Assembly: GCF_037024155.1 (NCBI RefSeq)
Contig: NZ_JAYKTS010000034.1
Location: 1 to 42,280, forward strand
Source of the DNA: Bacillus sp. 2205SS5-2
GTDB taxonomy: Bacteria; Bacillota; Bacilli; Bacillales; Bacillaceae_K
Length of the DNA: 42,280 nt
Direction of reading: 5' to 3'
Positions 7,987-16,978 of the stretch are shown piece by piece. Each line of letters opens with the position of its first letter. Within the stretch, counting starts at the first letter, position 1. Under the pieces are notes generated by a model. The model worked only from the letters and a program-made list of their open reading frames with translations, was not told where the DNA came from and did not search any database. A program made the position numbers and the translations under genes.

Positions 7987-10416
7987 TTAAGCATTCCAAT
8001 CATTTAGAGCCTTTGAAGGGCATTGGTTAAGAATATCTCTTTCAAAATTCTCCGCAGATAAAGGCTGACTAATTCCGTACCCTTGGACAAATTCACAATT
8101 TACATTTAGTAAATATTGATATTCATCTTGGTCTTCAACCCCTTCTGCGGTCACTTTCAAGTGAAGATGTTTTGCCATGGAAAGAATACTATTTACAATT
8201 GCTTTATTATCATCATGAGAAGTTATTCCTCGAATAAAGGAACGATCTATTTTCAACGTATCTAATGGATACTTTTTGAGATAGCTTAGTGAAGAATACC
8301 CTGTTCCAAAATCATCCATTGATAAGGTCAAGCCTATTTCCTTCAATTCATGCAATTTTGCGATCATCATTTCCGGGTCATGCATCGCAATGCTTTCAGT
8401 TATCTCTAAATCTATATACGAGGGATCTAGGTCTGCTTCCTTTATGATAGACGCTACTTTCTTAACGAATGTTTTATCGAGAAGCTGCCTGATCGAAATA
8501 TTTACCCCTACCTTCAATGGGTGGTAACCCGCTTTTTGCCATCGATCATTTTGTTCACAGGCAGTCTTGAGAACCCATTCTCCAATCGAGATTATTAAGC
8601 CCGTTTCCTCCGCAACAGGAATAAATTCAGCGGGAGAAACATTCCCCAATTCAGCATTTTCCCACCGGATTAGTGCCTCCATTCCGGTTATCTCTCCGGC
8701 CTTCATATTCACTAATGGTTGATAATGAAGCTCAAATTCTTCTCGTTCCAAAGCCATCCGCAATTCTTTTTCAATCAACATTTTTCGATAGAAGTGATCA
8801 TTCATTTCTTTAGTAAATAACTGAAAACTATTTTTCTCTCGCTCTTTTACATAATACATCGCCGTATCTGCATTTTTCATTAAGGTCTTGGCGTCATCGC
8901 CATCCTCTGGGTACACGCTAATGCCAATACTAGGGGTTATGTAAAATTCTTGTTCGTGGATTAAAAAGCCCCCATCAAATTGTTCAAGAATACGGTTAGC
9001 AATTTGAATGACTTGTTGTTTATCACAATCTGAATTGATAAACGTGAATTCATCGCCACCAATTCTATAAACCTTCGAATTATTAAGCTCCTCTTTAATA
9101 AATGTCTCTAGTCTTCGGGAAACCTCGATTAAAAGTAAGTCCCCAAAATCATGACCAAGGGTGTCGTTTATGTATTTAAATCTATCTAAGTCAATAAACA
9201 TAATCGCAGCCGATTTGTCCTCAAAGGATGCCGCTTGGAGGACAGACTTTAAATCCTCATTAAACATACGGCGATTAGGCAGCCCTGTTAACACATCATG
9301 ATTAGCTTGATAGGTAATTCGATCTTCGTGAAGCTTTCTATCGGTAATATCGGTGGATACGCCTAATAAAAGCGTTGATTCCTTTGACTTAATAGGAATC
9401 TTGGATGTTTGTAGCCATTTCGCATCGCCATCAGGCTGAATAAATTTCTCTTCAGGAATGGATACTTCCTTTGAAATTGCTAATATTTCTTTATCTATTC
9501 GTAACGTCTCTGCTGCTCTTTGTTTGTCTATTAGAATATCAAGATCCGATTTTCCAAGCAAATCTTCTTTTTCCATTCCACATAGCTTTGCAAACGACTT
9601 ATTCACTAGGGAGTAACGCCCATATTCATCCTTTGCATAAATATAATTTGGATTTAAATCTATTACCGTGCTTAAAAAACATCGTTGTTCATCTAATTGA
9701 TCATTCATCTCTTTCACCACTTCTAAGTGCATTCTATTTGATAAAATCAAGGTAGAGGTAGCAAACAATAAAACCGCTACAGCACTTGGAAATAATCTAG
9801 TTTCAGGGAACATATTTAATATTCCTATACCGTATCCAACCGCTGTCGCGATAAGAAATTGGAATAGAAATGAATGGAAAATATTCTGTTTCATCCGGCT
9901 ACATAGGATTAAACTCACTAGGATACATATCGAAAATAACACTAAATTTGTATGAAATACCCATGAAAGTTCCCCATATATTGGGAAGTAAAAGTGGAAC
10001 GACTGCTCATATTCCATTAACTCAAACGAGGATATTCCTAGACTACTCCAGCCGATAACATAAACAAGTAAGCCCCAGAGATAAAGGAGAACCACATTCT
10101 TTTTATTCATAACATAACGCCATTTACTATTAAGGATGTCGGGCAGTTCTTCGCTAATAATGATATAGGCAATCAGAAATAGCGTGGGAGTCACCATGAT
10201 TGAACCTATTCGAAATAATCGAAACAGAAAACAAATCATTGCTTCAGAAAAAAGACCGTACGCATATAATACTGAAACATCGATTTGCCAGATTGTCGCC
10301 AGACATAAGAATAAAAACAACGTTACGGCAAGTTTTTTACGTTCAACCATAAAAAGTACCGTAATGCCAATGCTAAAAGGAATTACGGCAATTAATAACA
10401 AAAAAAGGAAAAACAT
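7987..10416 (-). CDS. Membrane-bound PAS-GGDEF-EAL protein (cyclic di-GMP turnover)
   Basis: An 809-residue protein. Residues 1 to about 230 hold about seven hydrophobic segments, like the 7TM sensor region of some histidine kinases. Residues about 250-360 form a PAS domain (YIYAKDEYGRYSLVNKSFAK, ending DITDRK). Residues about 365-535 are a diguanylate cyclase domain with intact GGDEF (YRIGGDEFTF) and no RxxD inhibitory site just before it. Residues about 545-795 are a phosphodiesterase domain with EALIRW, EITES, DDFGTGYSSL, KIDRSFI and AEGVE, all intact. It could both make and break c-di-GMP; the net activity cannot be told. The ATG has GGAGG seven bases upstream, 14 bp after the ketosynthase stop, so the two are probably co-transcribed. 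Confidence 0.92.
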   Translation of the reverse strand: MFFLFLLLIAVIPFSIGITVLFMVERKKLAVTLFLFLCLATIWQIDVSVLYAYGLFSEAMICFLFRLFRIGSIMVTPTLFLIAYIIISEELPDILNSKWRYVMNKKNVVLLYLWGLLVYVIGWSSLGISSFELMEYEQSFHFYFPIYGELSWVFHTNLVLFSICILVSLILCSRMKQNIFHSFLFQFLIATAVGYGIGILNMFPETRLFPSAVAVLLFATSTLILSNRMHLEVVKEMNDQLDEQRCFLSTVIDLNPNYIYAKDEYGRYSLVNKSFAKLCGMEKEDLLGKSDLDILIDKQRAAETLRIDKEILAISKEVSIPEEKFIQPDGDAKWLQTSKIPIKSKESTLLLGVSTDITDRKLHEDRITYQANHDVLTGLPNRRMFNEDLKSVLQAASFEDKSAAIMFIDLDRFKYINDTLGHDFGDLLLIEVSRRLETFIKEELNNSKVYRIGGDEFTFINSDCDKQQVIQIANRILEQFDGGFLIHEQEFYITPSIGISVYPEDGDDAKTLMKNADTAMYYVKEREKNSFQLFTKEMNDHFYRKMLIEKELRMALEREEFELHYQPLVNMKAGEITGMEALIRWENAELGNVSPAEFIPVAEETGLIISIGEWVLKTACEQNDRWQKAGYHPLKVGVNISIRQLLDKTFVKKVASIIKEADLDPSYIDLEITESIAMHDPEMMIAKLHELKEIGLTLSMDDFGTGYSSLSYLKKYPLDTLKIDRSFIRGITSHDDNKAIVNSILSMAKHLHLKVTAEGVEDQDEYQYLLNVNCEFVQGYGISQPLSAENFERDILNQCPSKALNDWNA

Positions 10417-10429
10417 CTATAAACCTCCA

Positions 10430-11605
10430 CTATTTTGTAATAAAGAGGCAAGCATTATTTCCACTGTTTCCATGACTTGTAATGCTTACTGACTCTACAT
10501 GCTGATATTTTGTATGGAGCACAACAGGCGTTTCCTCAAAACCTGCTTTTCTTGTTTTTATTGTTGGAGGAATAAAACCGTATTCCATAGAGATGAGCGC
10601 CGAGATCGTTTGAATGGCCCCGGTTGCAGCGAAAGAATGTCCTATCATTCCTTTGATAGAAGTGAGTGGCACCTCTTCCTGATAGGTTTCTTTATGGACA
10701 CGCGCTTCTATTTGATCATTTAGGTTTAAACCTAACGCTTGACTATTTACATATGTAGGAATTTTATTTCCCATCATTTCTTTGTAAAGCGAAATCATTT
10801 CTTCTCCACTCTCATCTGATTTTAGCATAGGTGTCCCTTCATTTCTTGAATTTACACTCTCAACAACTCCGAATACTTGCTTTCCCTGAATGAGCGCATT
10901 CTCTTCCCGCTCCAAAACTAAAACACCTGCTCCTTCTGAGAGTACAAACCCATGATGATCTGTCGAAAAAGGAACGCCTGTTGTCGAACTGGTTACATCG
11001 GAAGCGACCGATCTCATTTTTAAAAATCCGTTGATACTCCATTGACCTAAGGGGGTATCTGTACCACCTACTATACAGGCATCGACTTGATTAGATTCCA
11101 GCAATAATTTCGCCAAAAGTACCGCATCAATACTCGCCGTACATCCCGTGGTTAGCGTAAAGGTGGGACCTCGTGTTCCAATATGTTCCGCAACAGTTGC
11201 AGACAAAGTGTGCGTATCAACAACTGCCACTCCATGTAGAGGATACTTTTTGTAGTTTAATGCAACTGCTGAATATTCTTCAATTTCAAGAATTGCCCCT
11301 GCTGATGTTCCTATGATAACCCCGATTCGATGAGGATCATATGGTAAGCCCGCTGCCATTTCAACTGCATCATTGGCAGCCGCTAAAGCTAATCTGGTAG
11401 AGCGTGGATAACGTTTATAATTTCGTTCTCTTAATTCAGTGAAGTCTTCATCTATCACTCCGGCAATAATGTTTGAACCACCCTTACCTCTTCCTTCTAA
11501 AATGGAGTGTGTACAAATTCCCTTTTCAAGAACTTGACGAAATTCTGTTTTAGTAAGTGCACCAGGTACCTTCATTCCGTATCCAGTGATCACGACTTTA
11601 TTCAC
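10430..11605 (-). CDS. Beta-ketoacyl-ACP synthase (KAS I/II type) with a His-to-Gln change in the active site
   Basis: A 391-residue ketosynthase, slightly shorter than FabF (about 410). The nucleophile is Cys155 in LTTGCTASIDA. The second catalytic His is kept at His323 (GMIGHSFAATGA). The first, which in FabF lies in VNAHGTST, is Gln289 here (YVNSQALGLNLND). The C-terminal GFGGHN motif reads HGNSGNN. The triad is therefore Cys-Gln-His, so decarboxylative condensation may be altered. The start is GTG at 11605, after AAAGGATG. No acyl carrier protein, reductase or acyltransferase gene is nearby; the only partner is the downstream GGDEF-EAL gene 14 bp away. It is not the housekeeping FabF. Confidence 0.85.
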   Translation of the reverse strand: MNKVVITGYGMKVPGALTKTEFRQVLEKGICTHSILEGRGKGGSNIIAGVIDEDFTELRERNYKRYPRSTRLALAAANDAVEMAAGLPYDPHRIGVIIGTSAGAILEIEEYSAVALNYKKYPLHGVAVVDTHTLSATVAEHIGTRGPTFTLTTGCTASIDAVLLAKLLLESNQVDACIVGGTDTPLGQWSINGFLKMRSVASDVTSSTTGVPFSTDHHGFVLSEGAGVLVLEREENALIQGKQVFGVVESVNSRNEGTPMLKSDESGEEMISLYKEMMGNKIPTYVNSQALGLNLNDQIEARVHKETYQEEVPLTSIKGMIGHSFAATGAIQTISALISMEYGFIPPTIKTRKAGFEETPVVLHTKYQHVESVSITSHGNSGNNACLFITK

Positions 11606-11906
11606 TTAAATCATCCTTTGGCTAGTAATATGACCCATTACTTTTATATAATAATATATTAATTATATATCAGTAATATGGACATATCTCCTTAAAACTC
11701 CAGAAAACTAATGGGTCTATAGGCTTATTTATTGAGAACAATTTTCACAATCTAATAACTTTATTTTTCGGGAATATCTTTAATGGTCTTTTATCATGCC
11801 TCTTTTTATACGAAAATGGGATTTGATGCTGATTTTGGCGCAAAAAAGCACCCCCTTATAATGGTATGACCATTTTTAAAGATTGGCTATGTCACGATAA
11901 CTTGAT

Positions 11907-13120
11907 TTATGCTGGTTTTGATTCTTGAATCTCTATTTCATAGCCCGTGCTCATCAATTTTTTTATGAAGTAATCTTTCTTCCTTTCTTTTGTTGGAAGG
12001 TAGTCCCAACCGAGTTCTTTATAGGGGGTTTTTCTTTCAGCACTTGGTAAATGATCCTCATTAATAAGTGTGCTAGCGCCATGTTTGCTTTGTAGGGGCC
12101 TCGTCGTTTGACTACTCGATAGTCTGTCTTTTGTTTTCATCGCAGCCCAGGCCACCTGGCACATTACTGATTTGAGCCCTTTATTTCCCTTTGTGGACTT
12201 GGCACTCTTTTTTTTACCAGCACTCTCGTTATTACCAGGGCTGAATCCACCCCATGAAGATACATGTTTTTCGGTTGGGAATTTAGACATATCGATACCT
12301 AATTCCGCTAAGATGCTCGCCGCTGCATCTTCCTTAATACCGGGAATGGTTATCAATAAATTCATTTCTTCCTGATAGGGAGTTACTAATTTACTGATTT
12401 CGTTTTCTAATTCTTTAATTTTTTCATCAATGTATTCAAGATGATCAAAATGCATTTGAATGATCTTTTGATGATGAGGACGTATTCGACCATTTAAGGC
12501 ATTGACTATTTGAGGTGCTTTCTTTTTAAGTGATGTTTTGACCAATGCTCTTACTTTGTCTAACTCTAGTACTTCACCATTGAGTATAGCGTTTAGTAAC
12601 GTACGTCCTGAAACACCGAAAACATCCGATACGTAAGTACTTATTTTGATGTTTGCATCTTGTAAAATTTTGTGGATTCTATTTTTTCAGATGTTGCATT
12701 ACCTAACAATTTACGACGGTAGCGTGTTAAGTCCCGTAAATCTCTAAATTCTACAGGTGGGACAAAGCTTGATTCGATTAGTCCAGCACGTAACAGTTTT
12801 GCGATCCAGGCAGCATCAGAAATATCTGTTTTTCGACCAGGTACATTCTTAATTCTTTGGGCATTCGCCAAGATTAAATTAAAATGACTTTCAAGAATGT
12901 TCCAAACAGGTTTCCAATACACACCTGTACTCTCCATCGCAACATCTGTAATCTTATGTTCGGCAAGCCAATCTTGTAATTCAAGCAATTCATTGACCGT
13001 AGTCCCGAATGTCTTCGTTTCTTTTTTGGGATTCCGATCTAAACAACCATAAAGGGCACACGCTACAACCGTCTCTTGATGAATATCTAAGCCAGCAACT
13101 CGTTCTAAAATAGGATCCAT
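11907..13120 (-). pseudogene. IS110-family transposase (DEDD recombinase), frameshifted
   Basis: The N-terminal part (13120 to 12641) shows the DEDD domain: RVAGLDIHQETVVACALYG with Asp12, DVAMESTGVYWKPVW, and PGRKTDISDAAWIAKLLRAG. The C-terminal part (12545 to 11907) shows ITIPGIKEDAAASILAELG and the Ser-bearing HVSSWGGFSPGNNES typical of Transposase_20. A one-base loss in an A-run near 12688 breaks the reading; in the next frame it continues KNRIHKILQDANIKISTYVS up to the second part. A further pair of shifts lies between about 12125 and 12030, where the adjacent frame reads KRRGPYKANMALAHLLMRII. Three shifts mean that this copy is inactive. Confidence 0.88.
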
Positions 13121-13124
13121 TCAA

Positions 13125-13359
13125 TCTCATCCTTTGTATAATGCTAGGTCATACATTCTTGAGCTTGTATTTTTATACTCGTGCTCATGGCAACAATCAG
13201 CGATACTCATGAATGTACTAGATCGGTTTCGTATACGGGGTTTTATCCACCAAAAAAGAGGCGACCTCAGACCTGCATAAACATGATGAACAGTTCCATG
13301 CAACATTAAACCGCTTACCCTCATTTTCATCAATTGCGGTGTCTGACAGGACATGGGGG
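13125..13359 (-). ncRNA. Candidate IS110 bridge-RNA region (left-end non-coding segment)
   Basis: The 235 bases upstream of the transposase start, inside the element, hold no convincing gene. In the IS110 group the non-coding left end encodes the bridge RNA whose loops pair with target and donor DNA. Position and length fit, but I have not modelled the fold. The loop match expected to the repeat's end (CGTATACGAAAAGAGCC) is unproven, so this is an inference from family knowledge. Confidence 0.35.
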
Positions 13360-13583
13360 TTTCGTATACATTGTGGCTATTTCATCTAATTTTAGATTAA
13401 ATCGCCCATTTCACTTTTGATTCCCATTAAAAATAGACGAAATGATGCCCGAAACAAAGCTATTTCAACGTTTATAGACTGGTGAGATAAGCCACAACCT
13501 TTGCGAAAACAACCTAACGTAAAGTCTCAACCCACCCTTCATATTTTCAAATGTTCTTCCATGTTACTAATCGAGCCAAACAT

Positions 13584-13615
13584 AAAAAAGCTCACCGTTT
13601 TCAGGTGAGCTTTTT
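13584..13615 (-). terminator. Terminator of ptsG
   Basis: AAAAAGCTCACC and GGTGAGCTTTTT form a perfect stem with a 7-base loop, eight bases past the ptsG stop. Confidence 0.88.
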
Positions 13616-13622
13616 CGGTCTA

Positions 13623-15683
13623 TTAGCGGATGCTAATGATATTTTCTTGTTTCAGTTCTACTTTACCTTCTTTTTCAATGACAACTTGTTCGCCTTCTCT
13701 TAAATTCGTGAAAACGATTGGTGTAATGATTGAAGGAGCATTTTCTTTAATAAAACCAAGATCTACTTTCAATAATGGTTGACCCGCTTCAACAATGTCC
13801 CCTTCTTGAATTAAGGATTCAAAGCCTTTTCCTTGAAGTTTCACCGTATCAATTCCTACGTGAATGAGAATTTCACGACCTGCATCTGATTCGATTCCAA
13901 TCGCATGCTTTGTTGGGAAGACATTGACGATTTTTCCGTTAACCGGAGAAACGATCATACCTTCTGTCGGAAGAATAGCGAAACCGTCGCCCATCATTTT
14001 TCCTGAGAACACTTGATCTGGAACTTCAGTGATTGGTTTTAATTCCCCTTTAATTGGAGAAATGATTTTTTCGTTTTTCAATGCTTCGTCATTTTGAAGA
14101 ACATCTGGGTTCACTTCTTCAATTTGTTGTTGCACTTCTACGTCTGGGTTTGTTTTAGTTGGACGAGGTCTTTTCCCTCTCATCACATCTTGCATTTGTG
14201 ATTTAAGCGTATCCGACTTCGGTCCGAAAATTGCTTGAATGCTTTCTCCAATTTCCAGTACGCCAGAAGCTCCTAATTTTTTCAGACGATCTTTATTCAC
14301 TTCTTTTGGCTCATTCACTGACACACGAAGACGAGTGATACATGCATCTAAGTGAGCAATATTCTCTTGTCCACCTAACGCTTCTAAGACTTCATACGCT
14401 AAATCTGACGCTTCTACCGCTGGACCCTCTTCAATTTCTTCATCCTCACGACCTGGTGTCATTAGGTTGAATTTACGAATTGCAAAACGGAAACCAAAGT
14501 AGTAAATTACCGCAAACACTAGACCAACCGGAATAACGATCCATGCGTTTGTTTGCGGATTAATTAATCCAAATAGAATATAGTCAATCAAACCACCTGA
14601 GAAGGTCATTCCGATCTTAACATCTAAAAGATGCATCGTCATAAACGATAAACCGGCAAAAATCGTATGAATCCCGAATAATACTGGCGCAACGAATAAG
14701 AATGAAAATTCGATTGGCTCTGTAATCCCTGTCAAGAAAGAAGTAAGTGCTGCAGAACCCATGATACCAGCAACCAAAACTTTACGCTCTGGGCGTGCTT
14801 CATGATAAATCGCTAATGCTGCAGCTGGGAGACCAAACATCATGAACGGGAATTTACCTGTCATAAATGTACCAGCTGTTAAATCTTGTACTCCATCTTG
14901 AATTTGTTTCATAAAGATCGCTTGGTCACCACGAATCACATCGCCCGCAAGTGATGTATAGCTACCAAACTCAAACCAGAATGGCGCATAGAAGATATGA
15001 TGAAGACCAAACGGAATCAACGAACGTTCAATAACACCAAACACAAAGGCTGCAAAAACTCTATTTTCACCTAACATAAAGTTAGAGAATGTATTCAAAC
15101 CATGTTGTACTGGCGGCCAAATAATTAGCATGATAAGACCTAACGCAACAGCAGATACTGCCGTAGCAATTGGCACAAAGCGTTTTCCAGCAAAGAAACC
15201 TAAGTAAGAAGGTAATTCGATATTGTAATACTTATTGTACATAAATGCCGCAAGAATACCGACGATAATCCCGCCAAATACACCTGTTTGTAAGGTTGGA
15301 ATCCCAAGAACATTTGCATAAGCAGGGTCATTTGCTACCTGCTCTGCTGTAATACCAAAGGATGTTCCCATCGTGACGTTCATAATCAAGAAACCAACGA
15401 TTGCTGCTAAACCAGCTACCCCTTCTCCACCTGCGAGACCAATAGCTACCCCGACTGCGAATAGTAAAGCTAAGTTACCAAAAATAATTCCACCGGCATT
15501 TTCCATAACACTTGATACCTTCACAATCCAATCTGTTTCTAAAAATGGAGCCATTTCGGTAAGGGTTGGGTTTTGAATAGCAGCACCTAATGCCAATAGA
15601 ATACCAGCTGCTGGCAAGATTGCTACCGGAAGCATGAGGGCTTTACCAACTTTTTGTAATACACCAAAAGCTTTTTTAAACAT
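13623..15683 (-). CDS. ptsG: Glucose-specific PTS transporter, EIICBA
   Basis: A 686-residue three-domain permease that imports and phosphorylates glucose using phosphate from HPr. Residues 1 to about 400 are the membrane EIIC domain (GxxNxx segments, [20 protein letters not shown]). Residues about 425-505 are EIIB with the phosphocysteine in [12 protein letters not shown]. Residues about 540-686 are EIIA with the phosphohistidine His608 in [16 protein letters not shown] and His593 in TKHAIG. Domain order and length match Bacillus PtsG. The ATG follows GGGAGGAAAC. It is preceded by a GlcT-responsive antitermination site and lies downstream of glcT on the same strand, so glucose induction through GlcT is expected. 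Confidence 0.95.
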   Translation of the reverse strand: MFKKAFGVLQKVGKALMLPVAILPAAGILLALGAAIQNPTLTEMAPFLETDWIVKVSSVMENAGGIIFGNLALLFAVGVAIGLAGGEGVAGLAAIVGFLIMNVTMGTSFGITAEQVANDPAYANVLGIPTLQTGVFGGIIVGILAAFMYNKYYNIELPSYLGFFAGKRFVPIATAVSAVALGLIMLIIWPPVQHGLNTFSNFMLGENRVFAAFVFGVIERSLIPFGLHHIFYAPFWFEFGSYTSLAGDVIRGDQAIFMKQIQDGVQDLTAGTFMTGKFPFMMFGLPAAALAIYHEARPERKVLVAGIMGSAALTSFLTGITEPIEFSFLFVAPVLFGIHTIFAGLSFMTMHLLDVKIGMTFSGGLIDYILFGLINPQTNAWIVIPVGLVFAVIYYFGFRFAIRKFNLMTPGREDEEIEEGPAVEASDLAYEVLEALGGQENIAHLDACITRLRVSVNEPKEVNKDRLKKLGASGVLEIGESIQAIFGPKSDTLKSQMQDVMRGKRPRPTKTNPDVEVQQQIEEVNPDVLQNDEALKNEKIISPIKGELKPITEVPDQVFSGKMMGDGFAILPTEGMIVSPVNGKIVNVFPTKHAIGIESDAGREILIHVGIDTVKLQGKGFESLIQEGDIVEAGQPLLKVDLGFIKENAPSIITPIVFTNLREGEQVVIEKEGKVELKQENIISIR

Positions 15684-15738
15684 GTGAGTTTCCTCCCTTT
15701 TTTAAAGTAAGTAGAAGTCATAATCGATACAGGTACGC

Positions 15739-15846
15739 AAAAAAGGCATGAGAAAAGAAGATGTAGAAATGGCTTTATGGGTAGCATACCCCATTAAACC
15801 AAAATCATAATCTACTTTACTCATGCCTGATCGAATCAGTAACACG
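15739..15846 (-). promoter_or_regulatory. ptsG leader: GlcT-binding RAT and overlapping terminator
   Basis: The minus strand reads CGTGTTACTGATTCGATCAG followed by GCATGAGTAAA, the conserved ribonucleic antiterminator of ptsG leaders. AGGCATGAG in it also pairs with CTCATGCCTTTTTT at 15739-15752 to make a terminator, with a GGGTATGCTACCC hairpin nested in the loop. The two structures exclude each other: GlcT bound to the RAT would allow read-through into ptsG, whose start is 56 bases further on. Confidence 0.88.
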
Positions 15847-15861
15847 CAAAGATAATAAGAG

Positions 15862-16704
15862 CTATTTATTTTTCTTTTGTATTCGCTGCAGATGCATGGT
15901 TAGATAAACCGCTTCAGCATCGTACACACTTTTTTTCAGCGTTTGCTGCATCATCTTGATCAGCTTCCATGATAAATTATAACATACAGGGTATTCTTGT
16001 TTCAATAGGTTTGCAATTTTTTCTGGTTCCTCTACTCGTTCACCACGAACAACCCGCTCAATCGTATAACGAAGATGGCGAACCAGTCGCATATAGTCGA
16101 CACTTTCTTTATCTAACTTAATGTCAAACTGATCTTCAATCATCCCGATAAGTAAGGTAACAAGCTGAGAATGTTGGTTCACTTCAGATAACTGTCTGTT
16201 TACCATCGCACTGTGGATATGAAGAGCAATAAACCCTATTTCCCCTTCTGGTAGTTCTATCGAAGCGTTTTCATTTATGAGTTCAACAACTTCTTTGGCT
16301 ACCTCATATTCAAATGGGTATAATACTTTTGTTTCCATTAAAAATGGATTCCGAATCGAAAGCCCTCTCATTAATCGATGAATAGCGAATAAAATATGAT
16401 CGGTAAGTGCGACGTGAATATGCTCGTTTAGAAATGTATTTGTACGTTCGCGGATTAACTCGATTGCCGAAATAATGATATGGAGTGTTTCATCATCTAA
16501 ATAAGGAAGCAGTTTTTTATATTGTTCCTGCTCTTTCTCATTTTTCAATACAAACGTTTTTTCAACCGTTTGTCCCTCGATATTATTACCGACCTTCTGA
16601 TGAAACCCAATTCCTTTACCAATCAACACCACTTCTTCGTGCTCAGGATGTACACCGATAAGGACATTGTTATTTAGTACTTTTTTTACTTTAAAGTTTG
16701 CCAT
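15862..16704 (-). CDS. glcT: BglG/SacY-family transcription antiterminator GlcT
   Basis: A 280-residue RNA-binding regulator. Residues 1 to about 60 form the co-antiterminator RNA-binding domain (FKVKKVLNNNVLIG, VLIGKGIGFHQKVG). Residues about 65-170 are PRD1, with HIHVALTDHILFAIHR and the phosphorylatable His region EIGFIALHIHSA. Residues about 175-280 are PRD2, ending YLTMHLQRIQKK. When glucose is present, unphosphorylated GlcT binds the ptsG leader RNA; EII-dependent phosphorylation of PRD1 inactivates it. The ATG follows GGGGGTGAAACAG. It sits directly upstream of ptsG with the RAT between, as in Bacillus subtilis. Confidence 0.93.
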   Translation of the reverse strand: MANFKVKKVLNNNVLIGVHPEHEEVVLIGKGIGFHQKVGNNIEGQTVEKTFVLKNEKEQEQYKKLLPYLDDETLHIIISAIELIRERTNTFLNEHIHVALTDHILFAIHRLMRGLSIRNPFLMETKVLYPFEYEVAKEVVELINENASIELPEGEIGFIALHIHSAMVNRQLSEVNQHSQLVTLLIGMIEDQFDIKLDKESVDYMRLVRHLRYTIERVVRGERVEEPEKIANLLKQEYPVCYNLSWKLIKMMQQTLKKSVYDAEAVYLTMHLQRIQKKNK

Positions 16705-16762
16705 TCTGTTTCACCCCCACTCCCTAAGTCGCTTTTGTCGAAATTTGTACCTTAATTGTACT

Positions 16763-16804
16763 AAAAAAACAAAAAAAAAAACACCTCTAATTAACTGAGA
16801 GGCG
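16763..16804 (-). terminator. Terminator between pbuG and glcT
   Basis: On the minus strand CCTCT, a 9-base loop and AGAGGTG are followed by a run of eleven T. It most likely ended pbuG transcription before the dispersed repeat at 16818-16978 pushed it away from the pbuG stop. Confidence 0.75.
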
Positions 16805-16817
16805 AATGTTTATACTA

Positions 16818-16978
16818 GGCTATTTCAGCAAAGTTCATTTCTTTTCGAACCAGTCTGTTAACGGTGATATAACTTTGCTTCGGGGCATCTTTTCTTCAAT
16901 TTTAGATGAAATCAACATTAGAATGGAGGATTTCATCTAAAATTAGACTAGTTAGCAACAATGTATTCGAAAAAATCC
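16818..16978 (+). repeat. MITE-like dispersed repeat, subtype I, at the stop codon of pbuG
   Basis: Runs from GGCTATTTCAGCAAAG to AATGTATTCGAAAAAATCC. It is flanked by TTATACTA (16810-16817) and TTATACCA (16979-16986), a 7 of 8 direct repeat. The right-hand copy includes the pbuG stop codon, so the element entered exactly at the gene's end without cutting the protein. The interior has GTCTGTTAACGG, TGATATAACTTTGCTTCGGG and TTTCATCTAAAATTAGA. Confidence 0.85.

Larger units (their letters stand above)
11808..13359 (-). mobile_element. IS110-family insertion sequence, 1.55 kb, inside the dispersed repeat
   Basis: In sense orientation it starts CCCCCATGTCCTGTCAGACA, has about 235 bases before the transposase start, the broken transposase, and about 100 bases after it, ending near GCATCAAATCCCATTTTCGT. 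As usual for IS110, no terminal inverted repeats or clear target duplication are seen. The same right-hand end is found at 28585-28651 (plus strand) and 42148-42280 (minus strand). The same left-hand end is found at 28339-28410. Confidence 0.8.
11798..13514 (-). repeat. Dispersed repeat (subtype I) split by an IS110 element
   Basis: The short end GCCTCTTTTT is at 11798-11807, and the rest, from TTTCGTATACATTGTGGC to GCGAAAACAACC, is at 13360-13514. Together they make one repeat of about 165 bp interrupted near its end. The interior shows TTTCATCTAATTTTAGATTA, ATAGACGAAATGATGCCCG and CGTTTATAGACTGG. The outer flanks (TTTATCAT and TAACGTAA) do not match, so the original target duplication is lost or changed. 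Confidence 0.75.

Noticed and set aside
13127-13354. 75-codon minus-strand frame upstream of the IS110 transposase
   Set aside because: It lies in the non-coding left end of the IS110, has no family resemblance, and the region is better explained as the bridge-RNA segment.
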